In this document: positions 43,639 through 53,234 of the stretch, one piece after another
Layout: each line of letters opens with the position of its first letter
Numbering within the stretch: the stretch's first letter is position 1
From: Flavobacterium sp. NRK F7
GTDB taxonomy: Bacteria > Bacteroidota > Bacteroidia > Flavobacteriales > Flavobacteriaceae
Length of the DNA: 64,000 bases
Reading direction: 5' to 3'
Assembly (NCBI RefSeq): GCF_024054195.1
Contig: NZ_JAMXLB010000001.1
Location: 1,729,624 to 1,793,623, forward strand
The notes under the pieces: model-generated
What the model was told of the DNA's origin: nothing
Databases searched by the model: none
The model's input: the letters and a program-made list of their open reading frames with translations, nothing else
Translations under genes and position numbers: made by a program

Positions 43639-45489
43639 TTATTTTAAAACATCTACCTCAATATGACTATCGCTATATACTTTCATAAAGGCTTTGGTAT
43701 AATCGTCTTTGGTAGCTAAATACGGATTCTCTAAGAAATTTTGAGGGTTTACCATCATTAAAGGATACCAAGTACTTTGAATTTGAATTTGAATTTTATG
43801 TCCTTTTTTAAAGGTGTGTAATACATCTTGTAATCTAAATTCAATATCGGTTTTGGTATTTGGTTGTAATGCTTCAGGTTTTTCAAAACTGTTTCTAAAA
43901 CGAGCGGGCATAATTTCGCTACGCACCATTTGGTGGTAGTTTGCATAAAGCACTTCTGGTTTGTCTTTGTTTTCAGGTTCGTCTAAGGGGTAAATATCAA
44001 TTAATTTTACAATAAAATCTGCATCAGTAGCTTCTGTTGCAATTTTAAGTTTCGCCATGATTTCACCTGCAAGGGTAATATCTTCTTTTAAATATTCAGT
44101 TGTAAAAGTTAACACATCGGGGCGACTTGTAGCAAATCGTTGGTCTTCACTCATATAATTTCTAGGAGTAAAACCGTTAAAATCAGCATAATTTTCACTA
44201 CTTGGGACAGGTTTATTTGGGTCGCTAAAATATTCGCTAAAATAAATTTTCTGAGGTTTTCTTTGTACTAATTCTCCAGAAGCATAAAAATAAAAACTTT
44301 GTTTGTTAACTTCTTTTGGAGGCCACGTAGTGAATTCTTGCCATTCTTTTTTTCCGGTGTTATACATATAGGCCTCAGGTAAATCAACAGCTGTTTTGGT
44401 ATCTCCTTTTAAATAATGATGGAAGAATTTATATTCTATGTTTTTTTGATAAAAAGTAGCAATACTATCTCCAAAATAGATGTCGTTATGATAATGTTTC
44501 CCATTTTCACGAGCCCAAGCACCGTGTGAAAAAGGTCCCATTACTATAGTGTTTTTAGCATTGGGACTTGTTTTTTCTATGGTTTTGTAAATATTTAAAG
44601 GCCCTGCTAAATCTTCTGCATCAAACCAGCCACCCACAACCATTACGGCATGATTGATGCTTTTTAAATGGGGTAATAAATTTCTTTTTTGCCAAAACGA
44701 ATCATAACTAGGGTGCGTTACAATTTCCTGCATGAAAAAATTATTTGCATAATATTTGTCGGTTGCTTCTTTTATAGTTCCTAATTCATTATAAAAAACA
44801 GAACCATCTTTTGAAGTAGGTTTAATATATTGATCCATATACCAAGCTTTATCTTCTGCTTTTGATTTTTGGACTCCAAAAACAGGAAAAGTCCTGAAAT
44901 AACCCGTTACAAAAGCGCCATTATGGTGAAAATCATCAAAAAAGAAATCAGAAATTGGAGCTTGAGGAGAAGAAGCTACTAATGCTGGATGATTGGCTAA
45001 CGTTCCTACAGCAGTATAAAAACCAGGATAAGAGGTGCCATATTGACCTACTTTTCCGTTATTGTTTTTTATGTTTTTTAGCAACCAATCAATAGTGTCG
45101 TAGGTATCGGTGCTTTCATCAACATTTGTTTTTGCAGTATGTTCCACTTGAGGCGTCATATTGGTAAAAGTACCTTCACTCATATAACGTCCTCTAACAT
45201 CTTGGTATACAAAAATATATTTGTCTTTTAAAAGGAAGGAATTAGGGCCTAAAGATTTTTTAAAATTTTCTTCTCCATAAGGCGCTACACTGTAGCAAGT
45301 GCGTTGCATTAAAAATGGATATTTATTGCTTTTGGAAATGTCTTTTGGAGTGTAAATTGCGGTAAATAATTTCACCCCATCACGCATGGGAATATACACT
45401 TCTTTTTTTTCATACAACATGGAAAGATCTTCTTGTGCAAAAGAACAAAAAGCAAGGAATAGAAAGAAAAATTGAGTTATTTTTTTCAT
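43639..45489 (-). CDS. CocE/NonD family hydrolase (X-Pro dipeptidyl-peptidase S15-like), exported
   Basis: A 616-residue alpha/beta-hydrolase with a signal peptide (MKKITQFFFLFLAFCSFA). The catalytic Ser is in GQYGTSYPGFYT near residue 152, the Asp is likely in VGGWFDAEDLAGP near residue 280 and the His in FSHGAWAREN near residue 312. A C-terminal jelly-roll (residues about 410-616) matches the X-Pro_dipeptidyl-peptidase C-terminal domain. CocE/NonD members hydrolyse esters or amides such as cocaine, cephalosporins and glutaryl-7-aminocephalosporanic acid; here the substrate is unknown. A single gene with its own terminator. Confidence 0.91.
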   Translation of the reverse strand: MKKITQFFFLFLAFCSFAQEDLSMLYEKKEVYIPMRDGVKLFTAIYTPKDISKSNKYPFLMQRTCYSVAPYGEENFKKSLGPNSFLLKDKYIFVYQDVRGRYMSEGTFTNMTPQVEHTAKTNVDESTDTYDTIDWLLKNIKNNNGKVGQYGTSYPGFYTAVGTLANHPALVASSPQAPISDFFFDDFHHNGAFVTGYFRTFPVFGVQKSKAEDKAWYMDQYIKPTSKDGSVFYNELGTIKEATDKYYANNFFMQEIVTHPSYDSFWQKRNLLPHLKSINHAVMVVGGWFDAEDLAGPLNIYKTIEKTSPNAKNTIVMGPFSHGAWARENGKHYHNDIYFGDSIATFYQKNIEYKFFHHYLKGDTKTAVDLPEAYMYNTGKKEWQEFTTWPPKEVNKQSFYFYASGELVQRKPQKIYFSEYFSDPNKPVPSSENYADFNGFTPRNYMSEDQRFATSRPDVLTFTTEYLKEDITLAGEIMAKLKIATEATDADFIVKLIDIYPLDEPENKDKPEVLYANYHQMVRSEIMPARFRNSFEKPEALQPNTKTDIEFRLQDVLHTFKKGHKIQIQIQSTWYPLMMVNPQNFLENPYLATKDDYTKAFMKVYSDSHIEVDVLK

Positions 45490-45600
45490 TTTTTATTTGG
45501 ATTTTATTTTGCTGTTCGAAGATAGAGAGATTTTTAAATATGTCAAAAACTAATAGAGAATAGTTTTTTTAAATTTTATAAGAATATTTATATTCGCAGC

Positions 45601-46749
45601 ATGCAACTCTCTGTTATTATTTTAAATTATAATGTCCGCTATTTTTTAGAGCAATGTGTACGTAGTGTTCAAAAGGCATTGAATCACATGAATCCCGAAT
45701 TTTCGGGAGAAATTATAGTCATTGACAATCATTCATCGGATGATAGTTGCCAAATGATGAAAAAACTTTTTCCAGAGATACTTCTTATAGAGAACAATGA
45801 GAATGTAGGTTTTACGAAAGGGAATAATATAGGTGTAGCTAGTGCCAAGGGAGAATACATATGTATTTTAAATCCAGATACAGTAGTAGCAGAAGACACT
45901 TTTTCTAAATTATTACAAGAAGAAAATTGGATTTCCAATACAGGTATAATTGGTTGTAAATTAATTGATGGTGTTGGAAAGTTTCTTCCAGAAAGTAAAA
46001 GAGGTGTGCCTACACCTTGGGTATCTTTTACTAAAATTTTTGGGTTATATCAATTTTTTCCCAAATCCAAATGGTTTAACCAATATTATGCGCAACATGT
46101 TTCTGAAAATGATTCGGGAGAAGTTGCTATTTTGGTAGGTGCTTTTATGATGATGAAACGGGACTTATATTTGAAAATAGGTGGATTCGATGAAGCTTGC
46201 TTTATGTATTCAGATGACATTGATTTAAGTTATAGAGTACTTCAAGAAGGATATAAGAATAGGTATGTTCCGACTACGACTATCATTCATTACAAAGGAG
46301 AAAGTACGGTAAGAGATGGGACATATTTTAAACGTTTTAGTAAATCCATGCAGTTTTTTTATAAAAAACATTTTAAAAAATCCTTGTTTTTTGATGTTTT
46401 TATGAAGTTAGGAAGTGTGGCTTTTACTGTTTTAAAGATGAAACAGCAAAAGAAAATTATCCGAAAAATAGATGGCTATATTGTTTTTAGTAAACAAGCA
46501 TTAGATTTAAAACTAAACAAACGTGTTACGTATCTGTCTTCAATTGAATCGTTTAGCGATGATATTGGCAAAGAAAACAAAAATGTTGAAATTATCTTTA
46601 ATACCAATGATTTCGATAATCTAGAAATTATTAATTTTATGCAGTTAAATAAGAACTCGAATTTTACGTATAAAAATTATATTTACCCATCAAGTTATCT
46701 TATCGGAAGTAATGATTCTAACGATAGAGGTGAAGTTAAATTAGTTTAA
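45601..46749 (+). CDS. Glycosyltransferase family 2
   Basis: A 382-residue protein. The GT2 core is MQLSVIILNYNVRYFLEQCVRSV, IIVIDNHSSDDSCQ (with the DxD-like pair), NEGFTKGNN-like region NVGFTKGNNIG, and LNPDTVVAEDTF; the acceptor part GGFDEACFMYSDDIDLSYRV near residues 195-214 is characteristic. It probably transfers a sugar to a surface polysaccharide or lipid. No transporter or other glycosyltransferase is nearby. The C-terminal part (residues 290-380) is an uncommon extension without a recognised domain. Confidence 0.9.
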   Translation: MQLSVIILNYNVRYFLEQCVRSVQKALNHMNPEFSGEIIVIDNHSSDDSCQMMKKLFPEILLIENNENVGFTKGNNIGVASAKGEYICILNPDTVVAEDTFSKLLQEENWISNTGIIGCKLIDGVGKFLPESKRGVPTPWVSFTKIFGLYQFFPKSKWFNQYYAQHVSENDSGEVAILVGAFMMMKRDLYLKIGGFDEACFMYSDDIDLSYRVLQEGYKNRYVPTTTIIHYKGESTVRDGTYFKRFSKSMQFFYKKHFKKSLFFDVFMKLGSVAFTVLKMKQQKKIIRKIDGYIVFSKQALDLKLNKRVTYLSSIESFSDDIGKENKNVEIIFNTNDFDNLEIINFMQLNKNSNFTYKNYIYPSSYLIGSNDSNDRGEVKLV

Positions 46750-46788
46750 AATAATATTAAATTCTTGATAAAAACATCTTATTTTTAT

Positions 46789-46796
46789 TATTTTTG
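46789..46796 (+). promoter_or_regulatory. -7 box of the E2 gene
   Basis: TATTTTTG is an exact TAnnTTTG match 37 bp upstream of the ATG. Confidence 0.5.
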
Positions 46797-46833
46797 CAAA
46801 ACAAATAAAGAAAAACAACTTTAGTTTAAAAAT

Positions 46834-48168
46834 ATGGCAAAGTTTGAATTGAAATTACCTAAAATGGGTGAAAGTGTTGCTGAAGCAACAGTGACTAACT
46901 GGTTAAAACAAGTTGGCGATAAAATTGAAATGGATGAGGCAGTACTTGAGATTGCAACTGATAAAGTTGATAGCGAAGTACCTTCTGAAGTTGCAGGAAC
47001 ACTAGTTGAGATTTTATTTAATGTAGATGATGTAGTTCAGGTGGGTCAAACGATTGCAATAATTGAAACAGAAGGAGGGGCAATAGATACACCCCAAAAA
47101 AATGTTGCTGCCACAGCAGTTGAAGAAACAGCTGCTGCAGAAATTACAAAATCTATTGATACCGCAAAAGAATCCATAACCACTATTGATTTTTCAGACT
47201 CGGCTAAATTTTATTCCCCTTTAGTACGCAATATCGCTAAAGAAGAAGGTGTGTCTCTTGAAGAATTAGAGGTATTAGAAGGATCTGGAAAAGATGGTAG
47301 AATTAATAAAGAAGATATATTAAACTATATAAAAGAGAGAAAAGCTAAATTCACTGTTCCTCAAAAGGAAACAAAAACAGAGGAAGTGGTTTCTCAACCA
47401 AAAGCAAGTGCTTCTGAAAATCAAATGGTTGCTACTGTAGCTCCTGTTTCCGTTAATGGTGCAGACGAAATTGTAGAAATGGATAGGATGCGAAAACTGA
47501 TTTCTAAATATATGGTGGAATCCGTTCAAACTTCGGCACATGTTCAATCTTTTATTGAAGTAGATGTTACGAATATTGTAAAATGGAGAGATAAAGTCAA
47601 AGGCGCTTTCGAAAAGAGAGAAGGAGAGAAGTTAACTTTTACACCTATTTTTATGGAAGTAGTGGCAAAAGCTTTAAAAGATTTTCCAGGTATGAATATT
47701 TCTGTAGATGGTGACTACATCATTAAAAAGAAGAATATTAATTTAGGAATGGCTGCTGCTTTACCTAATGGGAACTTAATTGTTCCGGTTATTAAAAATG
47801 CAGACCAATTAAACTTGGTTGGTATGGCTAAAACGGTTAACGATTTAGCAAACAGAGCTAGAATTGGTAAATTAAAACCAGACGATACTCAAGGAGGTAC
47901 TTATACTGTAACTAATGTGGGTACTTTTGGTTCTGTTTTTGGAACTCCAATTATTAATCAGCCACAAGTTGGTATTCTTGCTTTGGGAGCTATTCGAAAA
48001 GTTCCAGCCGTTATTGAAACACCTGAGGGAGATTTTATTGGAATTCGTCAAAAGATGTTTTTATCGCACTCCTATGATCATAGAGTAGTGGATGGAGCTT
48101 TAGGAGGTAGTTTCGTGAAAAGAGTTGCTGAATATTTAGAAGCTTGGGATATTAATAGAGATATTTAA
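46834..48168 (+). CDS. 2-oxo acid dehydrogenase E2 component (dihydrolipoamide acyltransferase)
   Basis: A 444-residue E2 protein. The N-terminal lipoyl domain (residues 2-77) has the lipoylated Lys in EIATDKVDSEV near residue 44; a Thr/Ala/Glu-rich linker leads to the E3-binding domain YSPLVRNIAKEEGVSLEELEVLEGSGKDGRI near residues 127-157; and the catalytic domain has HSYDHRVVDGALGG near residue 412. It belongs to the pyruvate, 2-oxoglutarate or branched-chain 2-oxoacid complexes. The E1 and E3 genes are not in this window, so I cannot decide among these; the branched-chain type is likely. Confidence 0.9.
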   Translation: MAKFELKLPKMGESVAEATVTNWLKQVGDKIEMDEAVLEIATDKVDSEVPSEVAGTLVEILFNVDDVVQVGQTIAIIETEGGAIDTPQKNVAATAVEETAAAEITKSIDTAKESITTIDFSDSAKFYSPLVRNIAKEEGVSLEELEVLEGSGKDGRINKEDILNYIKERKAKFTVPQKETKTEEVVSQPKASASENQMVATVAPVSVNGADEIVEMDRMRKLISKYMVESVQTSAHVQSFIEVDVTNIVKWRDKVKGAFEKREGEKLTFTPIFMEVVAKALKDFPGMNISVDGDYIIKKKNINLGMAAALPNGNLIVPVIKNADQLNLVGMAKTVNDLANRARIGKLKPDDTQGGTYTVTNVGTFGSVFGTPIINQPQVGILALGAIRKVPAVIETPEGDFIGIRQKMFLSHSYDHRVVDGALGGSFVKRVAEYLEAWDINRDI

Positions 48169-48187
48169 GAAAATAAAATTTGAATTT

Positions 48188-48222
48188 ACCCGACAAGCTT
48201 ACTAGGTTGTCGGGTTTTTTAT
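48188..48222 (+). terminator. Terminator after the E2 gene
   Basis: ACCCGACAA (48188-48196) pairs with TTGTCGGGT (48208-48216), followed by T6. Confidence 0.85.
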
Positions 48223-48232
48223 TTTTAAATTT

Positions 48233-48240
48233 TATCTTTG
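48233..48240 (+). promoter_or_regulatory. -7 box of the exonuclease-FAH-Hpt-CinA operon
   Basis: TATCTTTG is an exact TAnnTTTG match 22 bp upstream of the ATG. Confidence 0.55.
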
Positions 48241-48262
48241 CAGAATAAAAACAAAACAAACA

Positions 48263-49033
48263 ATGGAATTAAAACTCAATAGGCCCATTTGCTTTTTTGA
48301 TCTTGAAACGACTGGAATTGATGTAGCAAGAGATAGAATTGTAGAAATTTCAATCTTTAAAGTGTATCCCAACGGAAATAAAGAAAGTAAAACTTGGTTG
48401 GTTAACCCAACAATTCCTATTCCTCCACAAACAACAGCAGTTCATGGAATAACAGATGAAAAAGTAGCTAATGAACCTACATTTAGTGAATTAGCTCCGC
48501 ATGTTTATAATATGATTAAAGATTCTGATTTAGCAGGTTTTAATTCAGATCGTTTTGATATTCCTTTGTTGGCAGAAGAATTATTACGGGCAGGAGTTGA
48601 TTTTGATATGAAGAATAGGGTTTCCGTTGATATTCAAACTATTTTTCATAAGAAGGAAGAACGAACGCTAAGTGCAGCCTATAAATTTTATTGCAATCAA
48701 AGTCTTGAAAACGCACACAGTGCTGAAGCTGACACTATGGCAACCTATGAAATTTTAAAAGCACAGTTAGATCACTATGAAGATTTAGAAAATGATATTA
48801 AATCTTTAGCTGAATTTACAACAAGAAAGAAAACCGTCGATTTTGCTGGTTTTATTATTTTAAATAAAGATGATAAAGAAGTTTTTTCTTTCGGAAAACA
48901 CAAAGGTGTATTAGTAGAAGAAGTTTTGGAAAAAGAACCCGGTTATTTTAGTTGGTTGCAAAATGCCGATTTTCCTCTCTATACCAAAAAAGTGCTAACA
49001 GGAATAAAACTTCGAAAGTTAAACACAAAATAA
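48263..49033 (+). CDS. DnaQ-like 3'-5' exonuclease (DEDDh)
   Basis: A 256-residue protein. Motif I is FFDLETTGIDVARDRIVEIS near residues 12-31, motif II is the GFNSDRFDIPLL Asp-containing segment, and motif III is HSAEADTMATYEIL near residues 152-165, with the His of the DEDDh type. The C-terminal region (residues about 190-256) with FSFGKHKGVLVEEVLEKEPGYFSWL is an extension seen in Bacteroidota homologues. It acts on DNA or RNA ends. It is the first of four genes going the same way. Confidence 0.9.
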   Translation: MELKLNRPICFFDLETTGIDVARDRIVEISIFKVYPNGNKESKTWLVNPTIPIPPQTTAVHGITDEKVANEPTFSELAPHVYNMIKDSDLAGFNSDRFDIPLLAEELLRAGVDFDMKNRVSVDIQTIFHKKEERTLSAAYKFYCNQSLENAHSAEADTMATYEILKAQLDHYEDLENDIKSLAEFTTRKKTVDFAGFIILNKDDKEVFSFGKHKGVLVEEVLEKEPGYFSWLQNADFPLYTKKVLTGIKLRKLNTK

Positions 49034-49087
49034 AATTCCCAACCAAGAGAATTTAGTTAATTTTATTTCAAGAATTAATACGATACA

Positions 49088-49699
49088 ATGAAGATAATTT
49101 GCATTGGTCGCAATTATGTGGACCATATTTCAGAGTTGAATAATGAAAGGCCAAGTGAACCGGTTATTTTTTTAAAACCAGAAACGGCAGTTCTACCCAA
49201 GAAAACGCCTTTTTATATTCCTGATTTTACACATGATGTACATCATGAGGTGGAAGTTTTAGTTAAAATCTGTAAAGTTGGAAAATATATAAGCCCGAAA
49301 TTTGCTAGTAATTATTATGAGGAAATTGGGCTAGGAATTGATTTTACAGCAAGAGATTTGCAAAATGAGTTAAAAAGTAAAGGTTTGCCATGGGAAAAAG
49401 CAAAAGCATTTGACCATTCAGCGATTATTGGTAGCTTTTTACCGAAAAAAACATTCTCGTCCATAGAAAATATTAACTTTGAGTTAAGAAGTAATGGAGA
49501 AATAGTTCAAACTGGAAACACTTCATTAATGCTCTGGAAAATTGATGAAATTGTAGCTTATGTTTCTCAATTTTTTACTCTTAAAAAAGGAGATGTAATT
49601 TTCACCGGAACACCCAAAGGTGTAGCTTCAGTTAAAGCAGGTGATGTTTTAGAAGGTTTTATAGAAAACAACCAGGCTTTCAAGATTCAAGTTAAATAA
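49088..49699 (+). CDS. Fumarylacetoacetate hydrolase family protein
   Basis: A 203-residue FAH-like enzyme. The family pattern is VIFLKPETAV near residue 26, the metal-ligand pair HHEVEVLVKI near residue 53, the GIDFTARDLQNELKSKG segment near residue 80 and KKGDVIFTGTPKGVASVKAGD near the end. It acts on acyl-pyruvate-type or related substrates in amino acid breakdown; the exact reaction is unknown. It lies 54 bp after the exonuclease gene and 6 bp before the Hpt gene. Confidence 0.92.
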   Translation: MKIICIGRNYVDHISELNNERPSEPVIFLKPETAVLPKKTPFYIPDFTHDVHHEVEVLVKICKVGKYISPKFASNYYEEIGLGIDFTARDLQNELKSKGLPWEKAKAFDHSAIIGSFLPKKTFSSIENINFELRSNGEIVQTGNTSLMLWKIDEIVAYVSQFFTLKKGDVIFTGTPKGVASVKAGDVLEGFIENNQAFKIQVK

Positions 49700-49705
49700 A
49701 AATAT

Positions 49706-50050
49706 ATGGCATTACAGTACAATTTATCTAAAGTGTATGAGATTTCTGAGAACGACGTAGAATTTGCACTTCAAATTGTCAATCTTTTTTTACAAGAAGT
49801 ACCTGATGAGATAAAATCGATTAAAGTGGGTATTGAGGAAAAAGATTATTCTAGAACTTATGCTGCTGCACACAAAATTAAACCTTCTTTAGATTTACTA
49901 GGAATGGATTTAGCGTATGATGAAAATATTCAAATCATGACATGGGCTAAATCAGAAGGTAAAAAGAAAGATATCAAAGAGATTTATAAATCACTTAAGG
50001 ATAGAGTAGATTTGGCAATTAAAGAATTAAAAAAAGATTTCAAATTGTAA
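49706..50050 (+). CDS. Histidine phosphotransfer (Hpt) domain protein
   Basis: A 114-residue helical Hpt protein. The phosphorylated His lies in YAAAHKIKPSLDLLGM near residue 52, the standard Hpt motif with Lys and Pro following. It would carry phosphate between a hybrid histidine kinase and a response regulator, but no kinase is nearby in the window, so it is probably a partner of an unlinked system. It lies between the FAH and cinA genes with short spacings of 6 and 12 bp. Confidence 0.88.
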   Translation: MALQYNLSKVYEISENDVEFALQIVNLFLQEVPDEIKSIKVGIEEKDYSRTYAAAHKIKPSLDLLGMDLAYDENIQIMTWAKSEGKKKDIKEIYKSLKDRVDLAIKELKKDFKL

Positions 50051-50062
50051 TTCAAAGTTCAC

Positions 50063-51310
50063 ATGAAAGCTGCCATTGTTACCATAGGTGATGAAATACT
50101 TATTGGACAAATTGTAGATACGAATTCTTCCTATATTGCCAAAGCATTAGATAAAATTGGTATTGCAACCCATGAAATGTTTTCCATTTCTGACGAAAAA
50201 GAGCATATCATTAATACACTTTCCTGCTTTCAAAATAAAGTGGATGTTGTGATACTTACTGGAGGTTTAGGTCCTACCAAAGATGATATTACCAAAAAAA
50301 CATTTTGTGATTATTTTGAAGATGAGTTGGTAGAAGATGCAATTGTTTTAGAACACGTACGCAATTTAATTGAAGGTTTTTACAAAAGACCTATTACTCC
50401 TATTAATAAAGAACAAGCATTAGTGCCTTCAAAAGCAACTGTTTTATTTAATAAAATGGGTACTGCACCTGGTATGTGGGTCCAAAAAGAAAATACCGTT
50501 TATGTTTCATTGCCCGGTGTGCCTTATGAAATGAAGTATTTGATGGATCATGAGGTTGTGCCACTATTAATTCAAAAGTTTAAACGGCCTTATATTGTTC
50601 ATAGAACGATTATGACGTATGGAAGAGGGGAAAGTTTAATAGCGGAGCAAATTGAAAATTGGGAAGATAATTTACCGAATAATATTAAATTGGCTTATTT
50701 ACCTGCACCAGGCAGGGTACGATTGCGATTAACAGCTAGAGGTGAAAATGAGGAAGCTTTGGCAATAGCTTTAGATTTGCAAATCAAGGTTTTGTATGAA
50801 TTAATTGGTGAAATTATAACTGGAATAGACGAAGACGAAGCTATTGAAAAAGTTATTGGGAATCTTCTGAATGATAAAAAAGTAACTTTAGCTTTGGCTG
50901 AAAGTTGTACAGGAGGTAAAATAGCAGAATCTCTTACTGCTATCTCTGGAGCTTCATCTTATTTTAAAGGTGGAGTGGTTACGTATGCAACGGAATCCAA
51001 AATAAATATTTTAGGTATTGATAAAGCTATAATTGATGAATTTTCTGTTGTAAGTGAACAAGTGGCCAAAAGTATGGCACTGCAGTCGAAGCGTCTTTTT
51101 GGGTCTGATTATGCTTTGGCAACTACAGGAAACGCAGGACCTAATAAAGGTGATGCTACTGCGGAAGTTGGAACTGTTTTTATCGCTTTAGCGACTCCAG
51201 AAACAGTTTATTGTGAGGAATTTAATTTTGGACAGCCTCGTGAAAAGGTGATTGGAAGAGCGGTAAATAAAGCGTTTGAAATGCTTTATAAAGAAATTTT
51301 AAAAAATTAA
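50063..51310 (+). CDS. cinA: CinA family nicotinamide-nucleotide amidohydrolase
   Basis: A 415-residue protein with an N-terminal molybdopterin-binding-like domain ([21 protein letters not shown] and [15 protein letters not shown]) and a C-terminal CinA domain ([29 protein letters not shown] near residue 280, and [14 protein letters not shown]). The C-terminal part deamidates nicotinamide mononucleotide; the N-terminal half is ADP-ribose pyrophosphatase-like in some members. The gene recycles pyridine nucleotides. It is the last of the four-gene group, 80 bp before rpmB. Confidence 0.94.
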   Translation: MKAAIVTIGDEILIGQIVDTNSSYIAKALDKIGIATHEMFSISDEKEHIINTLSCFQNKVDVVILTGGLGPTKDDITKKTFCDYFEDELVEDAIVLEHVRNLIEGFYKRPITPINKEQALVPSKATVLFNKMGTAPGMWVQKENTVYVSLPGVPYEMKYLMDHEVVPLLIQKFKRPYIVHRTIMTYGRGESLIAEQIENWEDNLPNNIKLAYLPAPGRVRLRLTARGENEEALAIALDLQIKVLYELIGEIITGIDEDEAIEKVIGNLLNDKKVTLALAESCTGGKIAESLTAISGASSYFKGGVVTYATESKINILGIDKAIIDEFSVVSEQVAKSMALQSKRLFGSDYALATTGNAGPNKGDATAEVGTVFIALATPETVYCEEFNFGQPREKVIGRAVNKAFEMLYKEILKN

Positions 51311-51389
51311 TAAAAGATAGTTGTGTAATTGGATTCAATTTTGTTTCTTTGCACCCTGATTTTGAATAACGAAATAAAGAGTATAAATA

Positions 51390-51626
51390 ATGTCAAGAGT
51401 TTGTGAACTTACAGGTAAAAGAGCAATGGTTGGGAACAACGTTTCTCACGCTATGAATAAAACTAAGAGAAAATTCTCTGTTAATTTATTTAAAAAGCGT
51501 TTTTATATTGCTGAAGAAGATAGATGGGTAACGTTAAAGGTTTCTGCATCTGCATTAAAGACAATTAATAAAAATGGTATTGCTGCTGTTCTTAAAAAAG
51601 CAAAAGCAGACGGAATGATTAAATAA
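51390..51626 (+). CDS. rpmB: 50S ribosomal protein L28
   Basis: A 78-residue protein with [33 protein letters not shown], the L28 pattern of a metal-free variant, and [19 protein letters not shown]. It belongs to the large subunit. It is first in a three-gene cluster with L33 and the Bacteroidota-specific bL38. Confidence 0.97.
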   Translation: MSRVCELTGKRAMVGNNVSHAMNKTKRKFSVNLFKKRFYIAEEDRWVTLKVSASALKTINKNGIAAVLKKAKADGMIK

Positions 51627-51654
51627 TTCCTAGAATCCTTAATAATATATCAAG

Positions 51655-51837
51655 ATGGCAAAGAAAGGCAATAGAATTCAGGTTATTTTAGAGTGTACAG
51701 AGCACAAAGCATCTGGTGTAGCAGGAACTTCTCGTTACATTACTACTAAAAACAAAAAAAATACTCCAGATAGATTAGAGATTAAAAAATTTAATCCAAT
51801 CTTGAAAAAAGTAACAGTTCATAAAGAAATAAAATAA
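51655..51837 (+). CDS. rpmG: 50S ribosomal protein L33
   Basis: A 60-residue protein ([21 protein letters not shown], then [23 protein letters not shown]), the L33 pattern without the four-Cys zinc ribbon (only one Cys is left). It lies 28 bp after rpmB and 8 bp before the DUF4295 gene. Confidence 0.97.
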   Translation: MAKKGNRIQVILECTEHKASGVAGTSRYITTKNKKNTPDRLEIKKFNPILKKVTVHKEIK

Positions 51838-51845
51838 TATAAGTC

Positions 51846-51998
51846 ATGGCAAAGAAAACCGTAGCAACTTTACAAACTTCTTCAAAGAGATTAACCAAAG
51901 CTATCAAAATGGTTAAATCTCCTAAAACAGGTGCTTACACATTCGTAGAAGCAGTTATGGCTCCTGAACTAGTGGATGAATTCTTAAAAAAGAAATAA
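51846..51998 (+). CDS. DUF4295 ribosomal protein bL38
   Basis: A 50-residue basic protein beginning MAKKTVATLQTSSKRLTKA and containing MVKSPKTGAYTFVEAVMAPE. It matches DUF4295, a Bacteroidota-specific family always encoded behind L28 and L33. My recollection is that structural work on the Flavobacterium johnsoniae ribosome assigned it to the large subunit as bL38. It lies 8 bp after rpmG. Confidence 0.9.
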   Translation: MAKKTVATLQTSSKRLTKAIKMVKSPKTGAYTFVEAVMAPELVDEFLKKK

Positions 51999-52018
51999 TT
52001 CTTTTTTTCAATTATATA

Positions 52019-52053
52019 GAAAAGCTACTTTCATTTGAAAGTAGCTTTTTTAT
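52019..52053 (+). terminator. Terminator of the rpmB-rpmG-bL38 operon
   Basis: AAAGCTACTTTCA pairs with TGAAAGTAGCTTT around a TT loop, followed by T6. It lies 22 bp after the stop. Confidence 0.92.
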
Positions 52054-52056
52054 TTT

Positions 52057-52064
52057 TACATTTG
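52057..52064 (+). promoter_or_regulatory. -7 box of ftsY
   Basis: TACATTTG is an exact TAnnTTTG match 21 bp before the ATG at 52086. It rules out the in-frame ATG at 52035. Confidence 0.55.
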
Positions 52065-52085
52065 CCAATAAATAGAAATATACAT

Positions 52086-53039
52086 ATGAGTTTTTTTAAA
52101 AGAATTTTTTCTTCCGAAAAAAAGGAAACTTTAGATAAAGGATTGGAAAAGACAAAAACAACTTTCTTTTCTAAGTTAACCAAAGCGGTAGCAGGAAAAT
52201 CCAATGTTGATGATGAGGTGCTGGATAATCTTGAGGAAATTTTAGTTTCTTCTGATGTAGGTGTAAATACAACCTTAAAAATTATTAAGCGAATTGAAGA
52301 GCGTGTAGCTGTTGATAAATACTTAGGAACAGAAGAATTAAATAAAATATTACGAGAAGAAATTGCAGGTTTATTAGCTGAAAATAATACGGGTAATGAA
52401 ACGGATTTTGTCATTCCTGAAGGTAAAAAGCCTTATGTAATTATGGTGGTTGGAGTAAACGGAGTGGGTAAAACAACCACTATTGGTAAACTAGCCAACC
52501 AATTTAAGAAAGCAGGTTATAGTGTTGTTTTAGGAGCAGCAGATACTTTTAGAGCGGCTGCTATTGATCAATTGCAAATTTGGGCAGATCGTGTTAATAT
52601 TCCTATAGTACGTCAACAAATGGGAAGTGATCCTGCATCTGTCGCTTTTGATACATTGCAATCTGCAGTAGCTCAAAATGCAGATGTTGTTATTATTGAT
52701 ACGGCAGGACGTTTGCACAATAAAATCAATTTAATGAATGAGTTGACCAAAGTGAAACGTGTGATGCAAAAAGTAGTGGAAAACGCACCGCATGACGTAA
52801 TGCTCGTTTTAGATGGTTCAACAGGGCAAAATGCTTTTGAACAAGCGAAACAATTTACAGCTGCAACCGAAGTGACTAGCTTAGCGGTTACAAAATTAGA
52901 TGGAACTGCCAAAGGAGGAGTGGTGATTGGTATTTCAGATCAGTTTAAGATTCCAGTTAAATATATTGGAGTAGGTGAAGGTATTGAAGATCTTCAAGTG
53001 TTTAATAAGTTTGAATTTGTAGATTCTTTCTTTAAATAG
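52086..53039 (+). CDS. ftsY: Signal recognition particle receptor FtsY
   Basis: A 317-residue SRP GTPase. The N-terminal helical region (residues 1-100) is short, without the long acidic A domain of E. coli. The NG domain has G1 VNGVGKTTTIGKLA near residues 123-136, ADTFRAAAIDQLQIWA, the G3 segment VVIIDTAGRLHNKI and G4 LAVTKLDGTAKGG. It receives ribosome-SRP complexes at the membrane. It is followed 3 bp later by a 63-residue membrane protein, likely co-transcribed. Confidence 0.96.
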   Translation: MSFFKRIFSSEKKETLDKGLEKTKTTFFSKLTKAVAGKSNVDDEVLDNLEEILVSSDVGVNTTLKIIKRIEERVAVDKYLGTEELNKILREEIAGLLAENNTGNETDFVIPEGKKPYVIMVVGVNGVGKTTTIGKLANQFKKAGYSVVLGAADTFRAAAIDQLQIWADRVNIPIVRQQMGSDPASVAFDTLQSAVAQNADVVIIDTAGRLHNKINLMNELTKVKRVMQKVVENAPHDVMLVLDGSTGQNAFEQAKQFTAATEVTSLAVTKLDGTAKGGVVIGISDQFKIPVKYIGVGEGIEDLQVFNKFEFVDSFFK

Positions 53040-53042
53040 AAT

Positions 53043-53234
53043 ATGTTAAGTCGTATTTTTAACTTTTTAATAAATATATCTTTTATTTGGTATTTTATTA
53101 GTTCTGTAGTCTTGGCAGTCATCGTATATCCCTTTGAGGAAACACACAATGAAATATTTGTTATCACAAGATTAATTAGTTTTATATTATTTTATTTTTC
53201 AATAATTGTATTGAGCCTTAAAATAAAAAAATAA
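53043..53234 (+). CDS. Small membrane protein, 63 residues
   Basis: A 63-residue protein with two membrane segments (FLINISFIWYFISSVVLAVIV and ISFILFYFSIIVLSLK) and a short polar loop (FEETHNEIF). It starts 3 bp after ftsY and ends inside the terminator at 53233-53274. I know no family, but the spacing and clean ending favour a real gene. Confidence 0.68.
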   Translation: MLSRIFNFLINISFIWYFISSVVLAVIVYPFEETHNEIFVITRLISFILFYFSIIVLSLKIKK

